In this document: in pieces, positions 30,408 to 41,517 of the stretch
Layout of the letters: each line of letters begins with the position of its first letter
Numbering within the stretch: the stretch's first letter is position 1
NCBI GenBank assembly: GCA_902551755.1
Contig: CACDEB010000002.1
Location: forward strand, 186,001 to 250,000
Direction: 5' to 3'
Length of the DNA stretch: 64,000 bases
DNA from: an uncultured Pelagibacteraceae bacterium
Lineage (GTDB): Bacteria; Pseudomonadota; Alphaproteobacteria; Pelagibacterales; Pelagibacteraceae
Program-made: the position numbers and the translations under genes
Notes under the pieces: generated by a model
Seen by the model: the letters and a program-made list of their open reading frames with translations, nothing else
The model's database searches: none
What the model was told of the DNA's origin: nothing

Positions 30408-30829
30408 TAATTTCTACTTTCTTTTTTCTTCACTAGATCACCCAATTTTTTATTTTCAAAAAATGAGTTAATATGTAAATCAAGTTCATCCCACAAATTG
30501 TGAGTTATACATTTTGAAGATTTACCGTTACACCCTTTTTTCGACTCTTTTTTACATCCAACTGTTTTTACTTTTTCATCTAACGCATAAAAAATATCTG
30601 AAATTTTCAGATCATTTATATTTTTAGATATAATGTAACCACCATTTGTGCCTCTTACACTTTTGACAATATTATTTTTTTTTAATCTTAAAAAAATCTG
30701 CTCTAGATAAAGTAAAGATATGCTTTGTCTGAGAGATATATCTCTTAAACTAACTGGGTTTCTCCCATCAAATCTTGCCATATCTGCAAGTGCCATTACA
30801 GCATATCGTGATTTAGTATTAAGCTTCAT
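30407..30829 (-). CDS. iscR: Rrf2-family Fe-S regulator (IscR-like)
   Basis: [18 protein letters not shown] Rrf2 N-terminus; [19 protein letters not shown] three-Cys cluster motif; longer ORF start at 30904 less likely. Confidence 0.88.
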   Translation of the reverse strand: MKLNTKSRYAVMALADMARFDGRNPVSLRDISLRQSISLLYLEQIFLRLKKNNIVKSVRGTNGGYIISKNINDLKISDIFYALDEKVKTVGCKKESKKGCNGKSSKCITHNLWDELDLHINSFFENKKLGDLVKKKESRN

Positions 30830-30856
30830 AATCCGCAATTTATGGGACTTATATAT

Positions 30857-30881
30857 ATACCCGACTAAAATAGTCAAGATT
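30857..30881 (-). promoter_or_regulatory. IscR type-1-like box ATACCCGACTAAAATAGTCAAGATT (written on + strand)
   Basis: Matches ATASYYGACTRWWWYAGTCRRSTAT at 23 of 25 positions by eye; located 28-52 bp upstream of the iscR-like start. Confidence 0.7.
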
Positions 30882-30964
30882 GCATTAAAGAAAAAGACTC
30901 GCAAATTGACACTGCAATATGATAAATAAAGTTTTTTTAGTGAGAATAATAATCATTAACAAAC

Positions 30965-31621
30965 ATGGGAAATAAAATTTTAGAAATCTTCATACCTGGG
31001 CCTGCGGGTAGATTAGAGGCAAAATATTTTAAGAATCATAAAGTTACCTCGCCTATTGCATTAGTTCTTCAACCTCATCCACAATATGGTGGAACTATGA
31101 ATAACAAAGTTGTTGTAGATACTTTTCATACTTTTATGGATAATGGTTTTTCTGTTTGTAGAGTAAATTTTAGAGGAGTGGGTAAAAGTGATGGAGAGTT
31201 TGATAATGGTCAGGGTGAGTTAGCAGATGCTGCTGCAGCACTTGACTGGTTAGAAAGAGAAAATTTTGATAATTCACAATGCTGGGTAGCTGGTTTCTCC
31301 TTTGGCTCTTTAATCTCTATGCAATTATTAATGAGACGTCCAGAAATAAATAGATTTATCTCTATTTCTCCTCAACCTAATGTTTATGATTTTTCTTTTT
31401 TATCACCATGTCCTACATCTGGGCTTATGGTTTATGGAAAAAAAGATGAGTTAGTCCCTAAAGAACATATTAATGAACTTGATAAAAGACTTGCCTCTCA
31501 AAAAGGGATTAAAGTTGAATTTGAGTCTGTGCCTGATGCAAATCACTTTTTTACAAAATCCGAAGATAATTTAAAAAAGGTTTTGGATAAATATATTAAA
31601 AAAGAGTCCGCTTTATATTAA
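30965..31621 (+). CDS. alpha/beta hydrolase
   Basis: LQPHPQYGGTMNNKVV, NFRGVGKSDGEFDNG, GFSFGSLISMQL. Confidence 0.88.
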   Translation: MGNKILEIFIPGPAGRLEAKYFKNHKVTSPIALVLQPHPQYGGTMNNKVVVDTFHTFMDNGFSVCRVNFRGVGKSDGEFDNGQGELADAAAALDWLERENFDNSQCWVAGFSFGSLISMQLLMRRPEINRFISISPQPNVYDFSFLSPCPTSGLMVYGKKDELVPKEHINELDKRLASQKGIKVEFESVPDANHFFTKSEDNLKKVLDKYIKKESALY

Positions 31622-31623
31622 TA

Positions 31624-32751
31624 TTAAAAATTTTTTACAACTTCGCCACCTGTAGTAGGACTTTTACATCCTGTAGTATCAGGAAACGATATTGGCAACT
31701 TCAAGAAACTTCTAATTGCTAAAAATGCAAATGCCTGAGACTCCACATAATCTCCATCTATTCCATAGTCATCAATGGGTTGGATTACTAAATTTTTCAA
31801 TGTTCTAGATTTTATACTTTGAATTAAAGTTTTATTTTTTCTTCCACCTCCAGAAACCAAAACTTTGAATAATTTATTTCTTACATCGCTCAATAAAGAA
31901 AATAAACCAGCTCCAATTATTCTACCTGATAAGTCTGTTAAAGTTGCAGCTCCGTCTTCAAAACTTACACCTCTTAAAAAATTTATGTCAAAATCTTTGG
32001 TATCGAAAGAAAATCTATTCTGGTCAGGTCGATTATCAAAATTATCTAATACCTGATTTAACATCAAATCATTTGTTTTGCCTATTGCTGCATAAGCGCC
32101 ATTTTGATCAAAATTTCCTTTTTTATTTTTTCTAACCCAGGCATCAATTAAACAGTTTCCTGGACCCAAATCTCTACTTGTAAAATGATTTTGTTCGTAA
32201 TCACCTATTATAGTTACATTAGAAATTCCGCCAATATTTAGTATGCAAACTGGTAACTCAATTTTAATCTTTTTTACTAATGCTTTGTGAAAAATAGGAG
32301 CTAAAGGTGCCCCTTCACCACCGTTCTGAATATCATTTTGTCTAAAATTATAAACAACAGTGGTCTGAGTAAGTTGAGACAAAAGTTTGCCATCTCCTAT
32401 TTGCTTTGAAATTTTTTTTGATGGATCGTGAAACATTGTTTGACCATGAAAACCGACAAAATCAAATTTCTTATTAGTAATTTTAATTATGTTCATTACT
32501 ACTTTTGAGTGAAAAATAGTTAGTTCCTTCTCTAAGGCTTTAAGTTCACTGGAATATGTTTCGAGATCAGCAACATTATTAATTTTATCTTTAAGTGAGT
32601 GTATTTTTTGACTTAAGTTATTTTCATATTCAAAATACTTGTTGATTTCTACATTATAATTTGTGTCTCCGTCAGAACTTATTAAGGATGCATCAACACC
32701 ATCACCAGATGTACCACTCATTAACCCAAGGCTATAGTAATTTTTAGACAT
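31624..32751 (-). CDS. anmK: anhydro-N-acetylmuramic acid kinase
   Basis: GLMSGTSGDGVDASL, GFHGQTMFHDP, NIGGISNVT. Confidence 0.95.
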   Translation of the reverse strand: MSKNYYSLGLMSGTSGDGVDASLISSDGDTNYNVEINKYFEYENNLSQKIHSLKDKINNVADLETYSSELKALEKELTIFHSKVVMNIIKITNKKFDFVGFHGQTMFHDPSKKISKQIGDGKLLSQLTQTTVVYNFRQNDIQNGGEGAPLAPIFHKALVKKIKIELPVCILNIGGISNVTIIGDYEQNHFTSRDLGPGNCLIDAWVRKNKKGNFDQNGAYAAIGKTNDLMLNQVLDNFDNRPDQNRFSFDTKDFDINFLRGVSFEDGAATLTDLSGRIIGAGLFSLLSDVRNKLFKVLVSGGGRKNKTLIQSIKSRTLKNLVIQPIDDYGIDGDYVESQAFAFLAIRSFLKLPISFPDTTGCKSPTTGGEVVKNF

Positions 32752-32812
32752 AATATTTATTTTTTAATTAAGTTAATATAGGTATATTGAAACTGACTTA
32801 TTTTATAAAAAA

Positions 32813-34045
32813 ATGAAAAATTCATTCCTTAAAGAGTTTAATGAAAGAGAATATTTTAATCAATGTACTAATTTAGAGTCCCTTAATGGGTTAATGGATA
32901 AGAAAAAAATAAGAGCTTATATTGGTTTTGACTGTACTGCTCAAAGTTTACACGTTGGAAGCTTACTCCAAATTATGTGCTTAAGGTTGTTGCAAAAACA
33001 TGGACATCAGCCAATTATATTGCTTGGAGGAGGTACTACAAGAATAGGTGATCCCTCGGGAAAAGAAGAAACAAGAAAAATTCTTACAGAAAAAGAAATC
33101 GAAAAAAACATTAAAAATATTAAGAAAGTTTTTTCAATATTTTTAGATAATAAAAATTCTAAAACACGTCCTATTTATGTAAACAACTATAAGTGGCTGG
33201 GTAAACTAAATTATATTAAATTTTTAAGAGATATTGGAAAACATTTCACAATTAATAAAATGCTAAGTTTTGATAGTGTTAAACTTAGATTGGAGAGAGA
33301 GCAGTCCTTAAGCTATATGGAATTTAACTATATGATACTACAAGCATATGATTTCTTAGAACTTAACAAAACAAAAAATTGTTTAATGCAAATTGGTGGC
33401 TCTGATCAATGGGGTAATATCGTGAATGGTGTTGAATTAGTAAAAAGATATTCAAGCAAGCAAGTTTACGGTTTAACAACACCATTAATAACTTTAGCAT
33501 CTGGTGCTAAAATGGGTAAAACAGAAAAGGGCGCTGTTTGGTTAGATAAAAAACTGTTGTCATCTTATGACTACTGGCAATTTTGGAGGAACACAGATGA
33601 TAGGGATGTTATAAAATTTTTGAAGATGTTTACCGATAAGGATGTCTCTGAAATTGAAATTATAAAAGATAAAAATATTAATGATTTAAAAACTCTTCTG
33701 GCAAATGAGGCAACCACTCTTTTACATGGTAAAGCAGCCGCAATAAAAGCTTCAGATACTGCAAAAAAAACATTTGCAGGTGGCTCAGGAGATGAACTAC
33801 CAGTTATACAAATCAAAAAAGATCAAGTTAATAACGGACTAAATATAATTGAACTTTCTATTAAAACTAAATTGTTTAATTCAAAAAGTGAAATAAGAAG
33901 AACAATAAAAAATTCTGGTTTAAAAATAAATAACTCTACAGTCACAGATGAAAGCTTAATAATTGATGTATCTCACTTTGAAAATGGAGTTTTAAAACTT
34001 TCTCATGGTAAGAAAAAACACGTTTTAATAAAAATTATTGGCTAG
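32813..34045 (+). CDS. tyrS: tyrosyl-tRNA synthetase
   Basis: AYIGFDCTAQSLHVGSLLQ, GGGTTRIGDPSGK, GSDQWGNI. Confidence 0.95.
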   Translation: MKNSFLKEFNEREYFNQCTNLESLNGLMDKKKIRAYIGFDCTAQSLHVGSLLQIMCLRLLQKHGHQPIILLGGGTTRIGDPSGKEETRKILTEKEIEKNIKNIKKVFSIFLDNKNSKTRPIYVNNYKWLGKLNYIKFLRDIGKHFTINKMLSFDSVKLRLEREQSLSYMEFNYMILQAYDFLELNKTKNCLMQIGGSDQWGNIVNGVELVKRYSSKQVYGLTTPLITLASGAKMGKTEKGAVWLDKKLLSSYDYWQFWRNTDDRDVIKFLKMFTDKDVSEIEIIKDKNINDLKTLLANEATTLLHGKAAAIKASDTAKKTFAGGSGDELPVIQIKKDQVNNGLNIIELSIKTKLFNSKSEIRRTIKNSGLKINNSTVTDESLIIDVSHFENGVLKLSHGKKKHVLIKIIG

Positions 34046-36239
34046 ATTTTTTTATTTTCTCTAATGTTCTCGTTATAAATCTTGGAGTTAAAGTTTTGAT
34101 AGGATTAACTGTTGTTTTTAAATCATTTGGATAGCCCTTGATCTTAAAACTAACTCCAAAAACACCCTCACCTGCTTTTTTGCCAACAAGCAAATCCCCA
34201 ATTACTGGAATTGAGCCTATGACCTTATTTACAGTTGTTGCAGGTACAAGAGTACCCCTTAGACTTACCAAATCATCTTTTTGAATATATCCATCCATCA
34301 GTATAGAAATTGAAGGCCCTAAAGAATAGATTTCATCAATCGTCATAAGATCGTCTTTATTATTAAAAATCATTTCGAATTCATTAAATCTTATACCTTC
34401 CCCAGTCAGTAGATCTGCGATACCTTGCAAAGAAGCAAGAGTAAGTAATTTTGTTAATGCTGGTACTTCTTTTAATTTAAAATCAAAAATTTTCAAATTT
34501 GAATTTGAGACTTTATCTTTTTCAATAGAGTCAAACTTTAAATAACCGCCCTCAAAACCTTTTATAAAATCATATTTTTTTACCAAAGGTTTTGCATTAC
34601 CAGCAAATAAGTCTGTTATCTTTTCATTGTTTGAATTTGTTTTTATTGAAAGTTTCAAATCCTCTTTAGTTGCAAATTGTGAGGATAGAATTAAATCTTT
34701 AATTTGATTATTATTAACGATCATATCTGCTTTGAAATTAGTTAAATAATCTTCATTTGTAATATAAATTGTGTCAAAGTTTATTGAAATTTTAGAGTTT
34801 AATTTTTCAAAGACATCAAAAAAGTTTCCGTCACTCTTTGAAAATAATATTCTATCAAGGATTATTGTTCCATCAAATATTTTGCTATTAATTAAATAAT
34901 TACTTTTTTTTCTTTTAATATTCACTTGACTAATTTGATCATTGTTGTTTACGAGGTCAATGTCAATTTGATCAATCCTTTTTAATTTTTTTTTTGGATT
35001 TAAATTGATATTTTTAATTTTGATTAAATTTTTAGACTCAGCGAAGTTTATTTTATTTAAAAGGACTGAATTATTCTTATTTACAACTCCTTCTACAATA
35101 AGACTACTTTTAACATCTTTTTTTTTTGTATAATTCAAAAGCCCAAGGTTTAATGCATTACTTTTAACCTCAAAATCTGTTTTAAAAAAAATTTTATCTT
35201 TTTTCTTCTCAATTGAATAACTAAGGCTATCTATATCTTCATTAATATTTAATTTACTATCTCCTGATATTTTATAATTTCCATTTTGATAATCTAAATT
35301 TACAACATTATTTTCAAATTTTACTCCATCTTTGTAACCTGGAAAAAATTCCTTTAAGCTAGAGTTCGGGTATTCCAAGCTTTCTATATTAAATTTTGAA
35401 TTTGCTTTTATATTTGAAAATTTTAACTTTTTACTTAATTCGAAAGAAAACTTATTATTTGAAGAAAATATAATTTTATCATTTTCAATACTCCCTAAAT
35501 CAAGTTGGAATGTTTTTGATATCGTTTTAAGATTAAGATCATTTTTTGATGTAGAAATATTACCGTTAAACAAAAAGGTGCTGTCTTTTTCTTTAATTCT
35601 AATTTCGTCTGATTTAAATTTTATATTCTGATAAAAGGATGATGCATTGTAAATGACGTAATCATTATTTTTTAAGATGAAACTAAATTTAATATTCTCA
35701 ATAATATCTTTATTTAGTAACCTTAAATTAACATTTTGAAGATCACCGTCTATTACATAATCTTTTAAGATGCTGCCGTCCTCAGAAAAATTTATCTTAG
35801 CTTTTATAGAAACATCTCCAGATTTCACCATCTTTTTCAAAATGAATAATTGAGGAGAATTTTGAAAGCCTCTGCCAAACTCAATTAAATCTTTTAGCTT
35901 ATTTTTTTTGGTAATAAATTTCAGATTTTCTATTTTTGCTTCTTGAGTAAAAATAGATAACAAAGGTAAAGCTGTGCTTATACTTTGTAACTCTATTTTG
36001 TTTTTTTTATAGAATATGATTGGATTTTTTGTTTTAGCCTCTAATTTAAAACTTCCTATATCTAGAAAAATTTTAATCTTATTTAATTTAATATCAAAAT
36101 CACTATCTCTCTGTGAGATTTTCTCATTGATAATTCCATTAAGCTTATCGGTATTTATTCCGTATATGCTTAAATAAATACAAAACGAAATTATTAAGAA
36201 AATTATAATAAGTAATATTTGAGAAAGTTTTTTAAGCAT
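34035..36239 (-). CDS. AsmA-like/DUF3971 envelope protein
   Basis: N-terminal TM, long beta-rich region, C-terminal GYIQKDDLVSLRGTLVPA...IPVIGDLLVG. Confidence 0.8.
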   Translation of the reverse strand: MLKKLSQILLIIIFLIISFCIYLSIYGINTDKLNGIINEKISQRDSDFDIKLNKIKIFLDIGSFKLEAKTKNPIIFYKKNKIELQSISTALPLLSIFTQEAKIENLKFITKKNKLKDLIEFGRGFQNSPQLFILKKMVKSGDVSIKAKINFSEDGSILKDYVIDGDLQNVNLRLLNKDIIENIKFSFILKNNDYVIYNASSFYQNIKFKSDEIRIKEKDSTFLFNGNISTSKNDLNLKTISKTFQLDLGSIENDKIIFSSNNKFSFELSKKLKFSNIKANSKFNIESLEYPNSSLKEFFPGYKDGVKFENNVVNLDYQNGNYKISGDSKLNINEDIDSLSYSIEKKKDKIFFKTDFEVKSNALNLGLLNYTKKKDVKSSLIVEGVVNKNNSVLLNKINFAESKNLIKIKNINLNPKKKLKRIDQIDIDLVNNNDQISQVNIKRKKSNYLINSKIFDGTIILDRILFSKSDGNFFDVFEKLNSKISINFDTIYITNEDYLTNFKADMIVNNNQIKDLILSSQFATKEDLKLSIKTNSNNEKITDLFAGNAKPLVKKYDFIKGFEGGYLKFDSIEKDKVSNSNLKIFDFKLKEVPALTKLLTLASLQGIADLLTGEGIRFNEFEMIFNNKDDLMTIDEIYSLGPSISILMDGYIQKDDLVSLRGTLVPATTVNKVIGSIPVIGDLLVGKKAGEGVFGVSFKIKGYPNDLKTTVNPIKTLTPRFITRTLEKIKKSSQ

Positions 36240-37330
36240 CTAATTTAAATAGTGAGTTTTCTAAAAAGCTATCTATATCTCCGTCTAATATCTTTTGTGG
36301 ATCACTTGATTCATGACTAGTCCTATTGTCTTTAACTAATCGATATGGGTGTAAGACGTATGATCTTATTTGATGACCCCACCCTATATCTTTTTTAGAG
36401 TCCTGTTTATTTTCATTTTCTTTTTCTCTCTTTTCCAATTCAAAATTATATAATCTTGCTTTAAGCATTTGCATACAAGTTTCTTTGTTTTTATGCTGAG
36501 ATCTCTCATTTTGACACTGAACGACTATTTTTGTTGGAAGATGTGTAATCCTGACAGCGCTGTCAGTAGTATTTACGTGCTGTCCACCAGCTCCACTCGA
36601 TCTGTATGTATCAATTCTTAGGTCTTTTTCTAAAATTTCAACATCAATATTTTCATCAACTACAGGATAAACCCAAACACTTGCAAAACTTGTGTGTCGT
36701 CTAGCACCTGAATCGAAAGGGGAAATTCTCACCAATCTATGAATTCCAGACTCTGTTTTAAGCCATCCAAAAACATAATCGCCAGATATTTTTATAGTTG
36801 ATGATTTGAGACCTGCTTCATCACCTTTATGTTCGCTAATAATATGGTTTTTAAATTCTTTTGACTGAGCCCATTTCATATACATTCTTCTAAGCATCTC
36901 TGCCCAGTCTTGACTTTCTGTTCCTCCGGCACCAGCATGAATTTCTAAGAAACAATCATTACTATCTGTTTCTTTTGAAAGAAAACATTTAATCTCATTT
37001 TTCTTTACAGTGTTTTTAAGTATTTTAATATTTTCTAAAGTTTCTTGAATTAAGTTTTTATTATTTTCCTCTAAAGCTAGATTATAAAATTCCTCTAACT
37101 CTTTTAAATATTTCGTAGTATCTGTGTAAGAATTTATCAAAGTTTCATGGAATTTTTTTTCTTTAAGAATTTTTTGAGCTTCAAATTTATCTTCCCAGAA
37201 ATTTTCTGATAAAATTAGTTTATTGTAATTCTCTAATTTTTTTTCAAAGTCGTGTTTTTCAAAGATACTCCTTTATTCTTTGATTAACTTTGTTGATTTC
37301 AGTTACATTTTGAAAGAATTCTTCGCTCAT
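36232..37330 (-). CDS. prfB: peptide chain release factor 2 with +1 programmed frameshift
   Basis: RF2 body with GGQHVN motif; upstream exon-like reading MSEEFFQNVTEINKVNQRIKEYL* starts at 37330 and joins after +1 shift at CTT-TGA. Confidence 0.94.
37258..37273 (-). promoter_or_regulatory. prfB +1 frameshift site AAG GAG TAT CTT TGA A
   Basis: Read on reverse strand; SD-like AAGGAG, TATCTT slippery codons, in-frame TGA, as in classical prfB. Confidence 0.93.
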
Positions 37331-39672
37331 TAATAGAATCTTAATATATTATTATTGTTAAATCTATTATTAATTTTTTTTGAAATATTTGTTTTTTCGA
37401 GAACTTTATCGCTTTTAAAAGACTCTATTAACGTTTTCTTTGAGGCAAAGCTTACTTTTTTTCCAGTTTTAGAATCAACAACCATCATAGTAATATTTTC
37501 AGGTACTTTAAATGGTCTAGTATTTTCTTTTTTTAAAGCTGACTGAATAAAACTTTTAAATATTGGCATTGCTGTTTTAGCTCCAGTTTCAAATTTTCCA
37601 AGTGATTTTGGTTCATCATAACCAACATAAACACCTATTACTAAATCTGATGTAAAACCTATAAACCAAGTATCTGTGTTTTTGTTTGTTGTTCCAGTTT
37701 TTCCAGCAAGATCCATTTTTAAGTCTCTTAATTTTTTTGCTGTACCGGTTTTAGTTGCTCCCTCTAAAATTGAAGTTATTTGATAAGCGGTCTGGGGTGA
37801 GAAGATTTGTTTGGAGTCATCTTTAATTTCAGGAACATCGTTGCTTTGTATAGACACATCCTCACAATTTCTACATTTTCTCACTTCAGTTTTAAATATT
37901 GTGTTTCCTTCACTGTCCTGAATTCTATCAATGAGTTTTGGTTCAATTAATTTTCCACCATTTACAAATGAACAATATGCACTTGTTAATTTAAGCAATG
38001 TGGTCTCTGCAGACCCCAAAGAAATCGAGAGTAGTTCATTTGGATTTTCGTATATACCTAGCTCTTTGGAAATTTTAGTTATCTTTTTTAAACCCAAATC
38101 CTGTGAAATTCTCACTGTCATCAGATTTCTTGATTTTTCAAGACCCATCCTCAATGTGGATGGTCCGTAAAACTTTTTACCATAATTTTCGGGTTTCCAC
38201 ATTTTTAAATCTGTTCCTTGTTCTAACACTAATGGTGCATCTAAAACTAATGTTGATGGCGAGTAGCCATTTTCTAAAGCAGCCGCATAAACAAAAGGTT
38301 TGAATGCAGATCCTGGCTGTCTTTTTGCTTGTGTTGCTCTATTAAATTCACTTTGATTAAAACTAAAGCCGCCACTCAGAGCTAAAACTCTTCCGTTGTA
38401 AGGGTCCATTACAACGATTGCTCCATTTGCGGTAGGAAGTTGTTTTAAAATGTACTCTCTAGACCCATCTTTTTTTTTTACATAAATAATATCCCCTTCT
38501 TTGAAAGAGGTATTTTTTTTTCTTGTCCATTTAATATTTTCATTTGTAATATAACCCGTGTCACCATCTGTAGTTACTATTTCAAAGTTTGAAATACCAA
38601 TTTTCGTAACTCTTGCAATTTTCCAATTAAGAGTTTTTTCAAGTTTTTTTAATTTTATTTTACTTGGCCAATCTTTTATACTTATTTCTACGTTTTGAAT
38701 TGGTCCCCTCCATCCTTTTCTTCTGTCGTATTTTTCTATTCCCTCACGTAATGAATTTGTTGCTATTTTTTGAAGTTCCAGATTCAGGGGCGTTTTAATA
38801 TTTAATCCCTCTTTATAAACTTTATCGTAGCCAAGCTGTTTAATAGTATTTTTTCGTATTTCTTCAACATAATATCTAGAGTCTTCTAAAAAAACTTTTT
38901 CTCTTTTTTTAAGTTTAATCTTTGAATTTTTTAAATCTTCATAGTTTTTTTTGTCAATATAGTTATTATCAAGTAAATTCTTTAAAACTAAATCTCTTCT
39001 AAACTTAGCAAGTTTTTCGTTTTTATAAGGATTGTATCTACTTGGTGCCTTTGGGAGAGCAGCTAATAAGGCGGCTTCTACATATTTAAGCTCATCTACA
39101 GATTTATCAAAATACTCCAGGCTTGCAGATGCAATACCATAAGTTCCTTGACCTAAATAAATTTGATTTAAATAAAGTTCAAGAATTCTCTCTTTACTCA
39201 AACTTCTTTCTATTCTAAATGCTAATATAGCTTCTTTTAATTTTCTATTTAAACTTACTTCATTTGATAATAAAAAATTCTTTGCTACTTGTTGGGTTAT
39301 TGTTGAGGCGCCTTCTAATCTTCTTGAATTTATTATATTTGAAAAATTCTTAATTACAGCTCTTAAAACTCCTTTTGCATCGACACCAGGATGATCGAAG
39401 AAATTCTTATCTTCCGCTGATAAAAACGCATTTATAACTTTAGGTGGAATTGAATTATAAGGAATAAAAATCCTTTTCTCTGATGAAAAATCTTGAATTA
39501 AATCACCATCCCCTGAGTAGACTTTACTAGAGACAGGTGCTTTATAATTTTTTAAAAACTTATAATCAGGTAAATCATTGGAAAAGCCCCACAATATTGA
39601 AATTACTACAATCAAAAATAGTAAAATTGATGATGCAAAAATTATTAATGTTTTTTTAAAATACTTACTCAT
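37330..39672 (-). CDS. mrcA: penicillin-binding protein 1A
   Basis: Transglycosylase EDKNFFDHPGVD, EGASTITQQVAKN; transpeptidase RQPGSAFKPFVY, AGKTGTT; stop overlaps prfB start (TAATG). Confidence 0.95.
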   Translation of the reverse strand: MSKYFKKTLIIFASSILLFLIVVISILWGFSNDLPDYKFLKNYKAPVSSKVYSGDGDLIQDFSSEKRIFIPYNSIPPKVINAFLSAEDKNFFDHPGVDAKGVLRAVIKNFSNIINSRRLEGASTITQQVAKNFLLSNEVSLNRKLKEAILAFRIERSLSKERILELYLNQIYLGQGTYGIASASLEYFDKSVDELKYVEAALLAALPKAPSRYNPYKNEKLAKFRRDLVLKNLLDNNYIDKKNYEDLKNSKIKLKKREKVFLEDSRYYVEEIRKNTIKQLGYDKVYKEGLNIKTPLNLELQKIATNSLREGIEKYDRRKGWRGPIQNVEISIKDWPSKIKLKKLEKTLNWKIARVTKIGISNFEIVTTDGDTGYITNENIKWTRKKNTSFKEGDIIYVKKKDGSREYILKQLPTANGAIVVMDPYNGRVLALSGGFSFNQSEFNRATQAKRQPGSAFKPFVYAAALENGYSPSTLVLDAPLVLEQGTDLKMWKPENYGKKFYGPSTLRMGLEKSRNLMTVRISQDLGLKKITKISKELGIYENPNELLSISLGSAETTLLKLTSAYCSFVNGGKLIEPKLIDRIQDSEGNTIFKTEVRKCRNCEDVSIQSNDVPEIKDDSKQIFSPQTAYQITSILEGATKTGTAKKLRDLKMDLAGKTGTTNKNTDTWFIGFTSDLVIGVYVGYDEPKSLGKFETGAKTAMPIFKSFIQSALKKENTRPFKVPENITMMVVDSKTGKKVSFASKKTLIESFKSDKVLEKTNISKKINNRFNNNNILRFY

Positions 39673-39753
39673 TTTAGTTTCATTTAATTCATGAATTTGT
39701 TAAAGATAAGGCATCAGAATTTAAAAAAAAATGAAAAATTTAACAATAATATT

Positions 39754-41517
39754 ATGGAAAAGAATTTATACATTGATGCTTCGCATCCAGATGAAACACG
39801 CGTTGTTCTTAAAGAAAACGGAAATATTGAAGATTATGAATATGAAGGTATAAAAAATACTCTCATAAAAAACAATATTTATTTAGGTAAAGTTAGCAGA
39901 ATTGAACCATCACTCCAAGCCGCCTTCGTTGATTTTGGAAGAGAGAGACATGGATTTTTGTCTTTTAATGATATCCAATCAGATTATTACCAAATACCCT
40001 CTAGTGATTTGGAGAAAATTAAAGAAGAGGAAAAACAAGTTAGAGAAGAATTAGCAAAACAAAGTGAGAAAGAAGAAATTGACAATGAAAAAAATGATAA
40101 TGACGCTGTTGAAAAAAAGCCAGAAGTAGAAAATCAAAATGAAGGACATTTTAAGCAAAGTAAAGCTCCTTCTAAAAGATACAAAATTCAAGAGGTGATA
40201 AAACCAAATCAAGTTATATTAGTTCAGGTATTGAAAGATGAGCGAGGGTTAAAAGGTGCAGCCCTTTCAACCTTTATATCTATCGCGGGTAAATATATAG
40301 TCTTAATGCCAAACACACCAAAAGGTGGTGGTATTTCAAGAAAAATTTTTAATTCTGGTGAGAGAAAAAAAATAAGATCAATATTGAACGAAATTACTAT
40401 TCCAAAAGAAATGGGATTGATAGTAAGAACTGCTGGATCAAATAAAAGTAAAAATGAAATTAATTATGATCTCCAAAGTTTGATTAAGTCTTGGGAAACT
40501 ATTAAAGAAAATGCAATGAGTTCAATTGCGCCTAAATTAATTCATCAGGAAAGCGACATAATAAAAAGAACTTTAAGAGACATTTACGATGATGAAACTC
40601 AAAATATAATTGTAGATGGTAATGATGGGTATCAAAAAGCAAAAAACTTTATGAAAATTTTGATGCCTAGTCATGTCAAAAAAATTAAAAAATATAGAGA
40701 TAAAATTCCGTTATTTATTAAAGAAAATATTGAGAATAAATTAAATGATATTTATGATACCCAAGTTAAACTATCTTCAGGTGGATACCTAGTTATAAAC
40801 CCGACAGAGGCTTTAGTCTCAATTGATGTTAACTCTGGAAGATCAATTAAACAAAAAAACGTTGAAAGCACTGCACTAGATACAAACCTTGAAGCAGCAG
40901 AGGAAATAGCAAGACAAATAAAAATAAGAGATTTATCTGGTCTCATTATAATAGATTTTATTGATATGATGAGCTTTGGTAACAGAAGGCAAGTAGAAAG
41001 ACGATTAAAAGAAAGATGCAGAAAAGATAGGGCAAGGATTCAAATTGGAAGAATTAGTAGCTTTGGGTTGCTCGAAATGTCACGTCAAAGACTAAGAGAA
41101 AGTAGTGTTCAATGGAATATTTCTTTAACTAACGAGTCGTTCGCCCAGAAAGTAATAAAAACCGTTGAGATTAATGCTATTAAAAATAAGTCAAAATTAG
41201 TCCAAATTACTGTGCCTGAAAAAATTAAAAATTTCCTTAATGAAAATTTTAAAGAAGATTTACTTTATATTGAAAAGAAAAATAAAATCAAATTAACTTT
41301 TGTGGGGGACTTATCTCTTTTGGTTCCTGAGTATAAAATTGAATTTTTAAATAAAAGTAAAAAAGTTTTGGAGAAACTTGAAAATACAATTGAGCTAAAA
41401 AAAATTTCAATTGAAAAGAAAATTGAAAATAATCTTAAAGGTAAGCCAAAATTTAAATCAAAAAATTTCAAAAAGAAAAAATTTTATAGGAAAAATAAAA
41501 GAAAAGGACCTAGATAA
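39754..41517 (+). CDS. rne: ribonuclease E/G
   Basis: S1 domain [34 protein letters not shown] and LIIIDFIDM catalytic Asp; start chosen at [10 protein letters not shown]. Confidence 0.94.
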   Translation: MEKNLYIDASHPDETRVVLKENGNIEDYEYEGIKNTLIKNNIYLGKVSRIEPSLQAAFVDFGRERHGFLSFNDIQSDYYQIPSSDLEKIKEEEKQVREELAKQSEKEEIDNEKNDNDAVEKKPEVENQNEGHFKQSKAPSKRYKIQEVIKPNQVILVQVLKDERGLKGAALSTFISIAGKYIVLMPNTPKGGGISRKIFNSGERKKIRSILNEITIPKEMGLIVRTAGSNKSKNEINYDLQSLIKSWETIKENAMSSIAPKLIHQESDIIKRTLRDIYDDETQNIIVDGNDGYQKAKNFMKILMPSHVKKIKKYRDKIPLFIKENIENKLNDIYDTQVKLSSGGYLVINPTEALVSIDVNSGRSIKQKNVESTALDTNLEAAEEIARQIKIRDLSGLIIIDFIDMMSFGNRRQVERRLKERCRKDRARIQIGRISSFGLLEMSRQRLRESSVQWNISLTNESFAQKVIKTVEINAIKNKSKLVQITVPEKIKNFLNENFKEDLLYIEKKNKIKLTFVGDLSLLVPEYKIEFLNKSKKVLEKLENTIELKKISIEKKIENNLKGKPKFKSKNFKKKKFYRKNKRKGPR

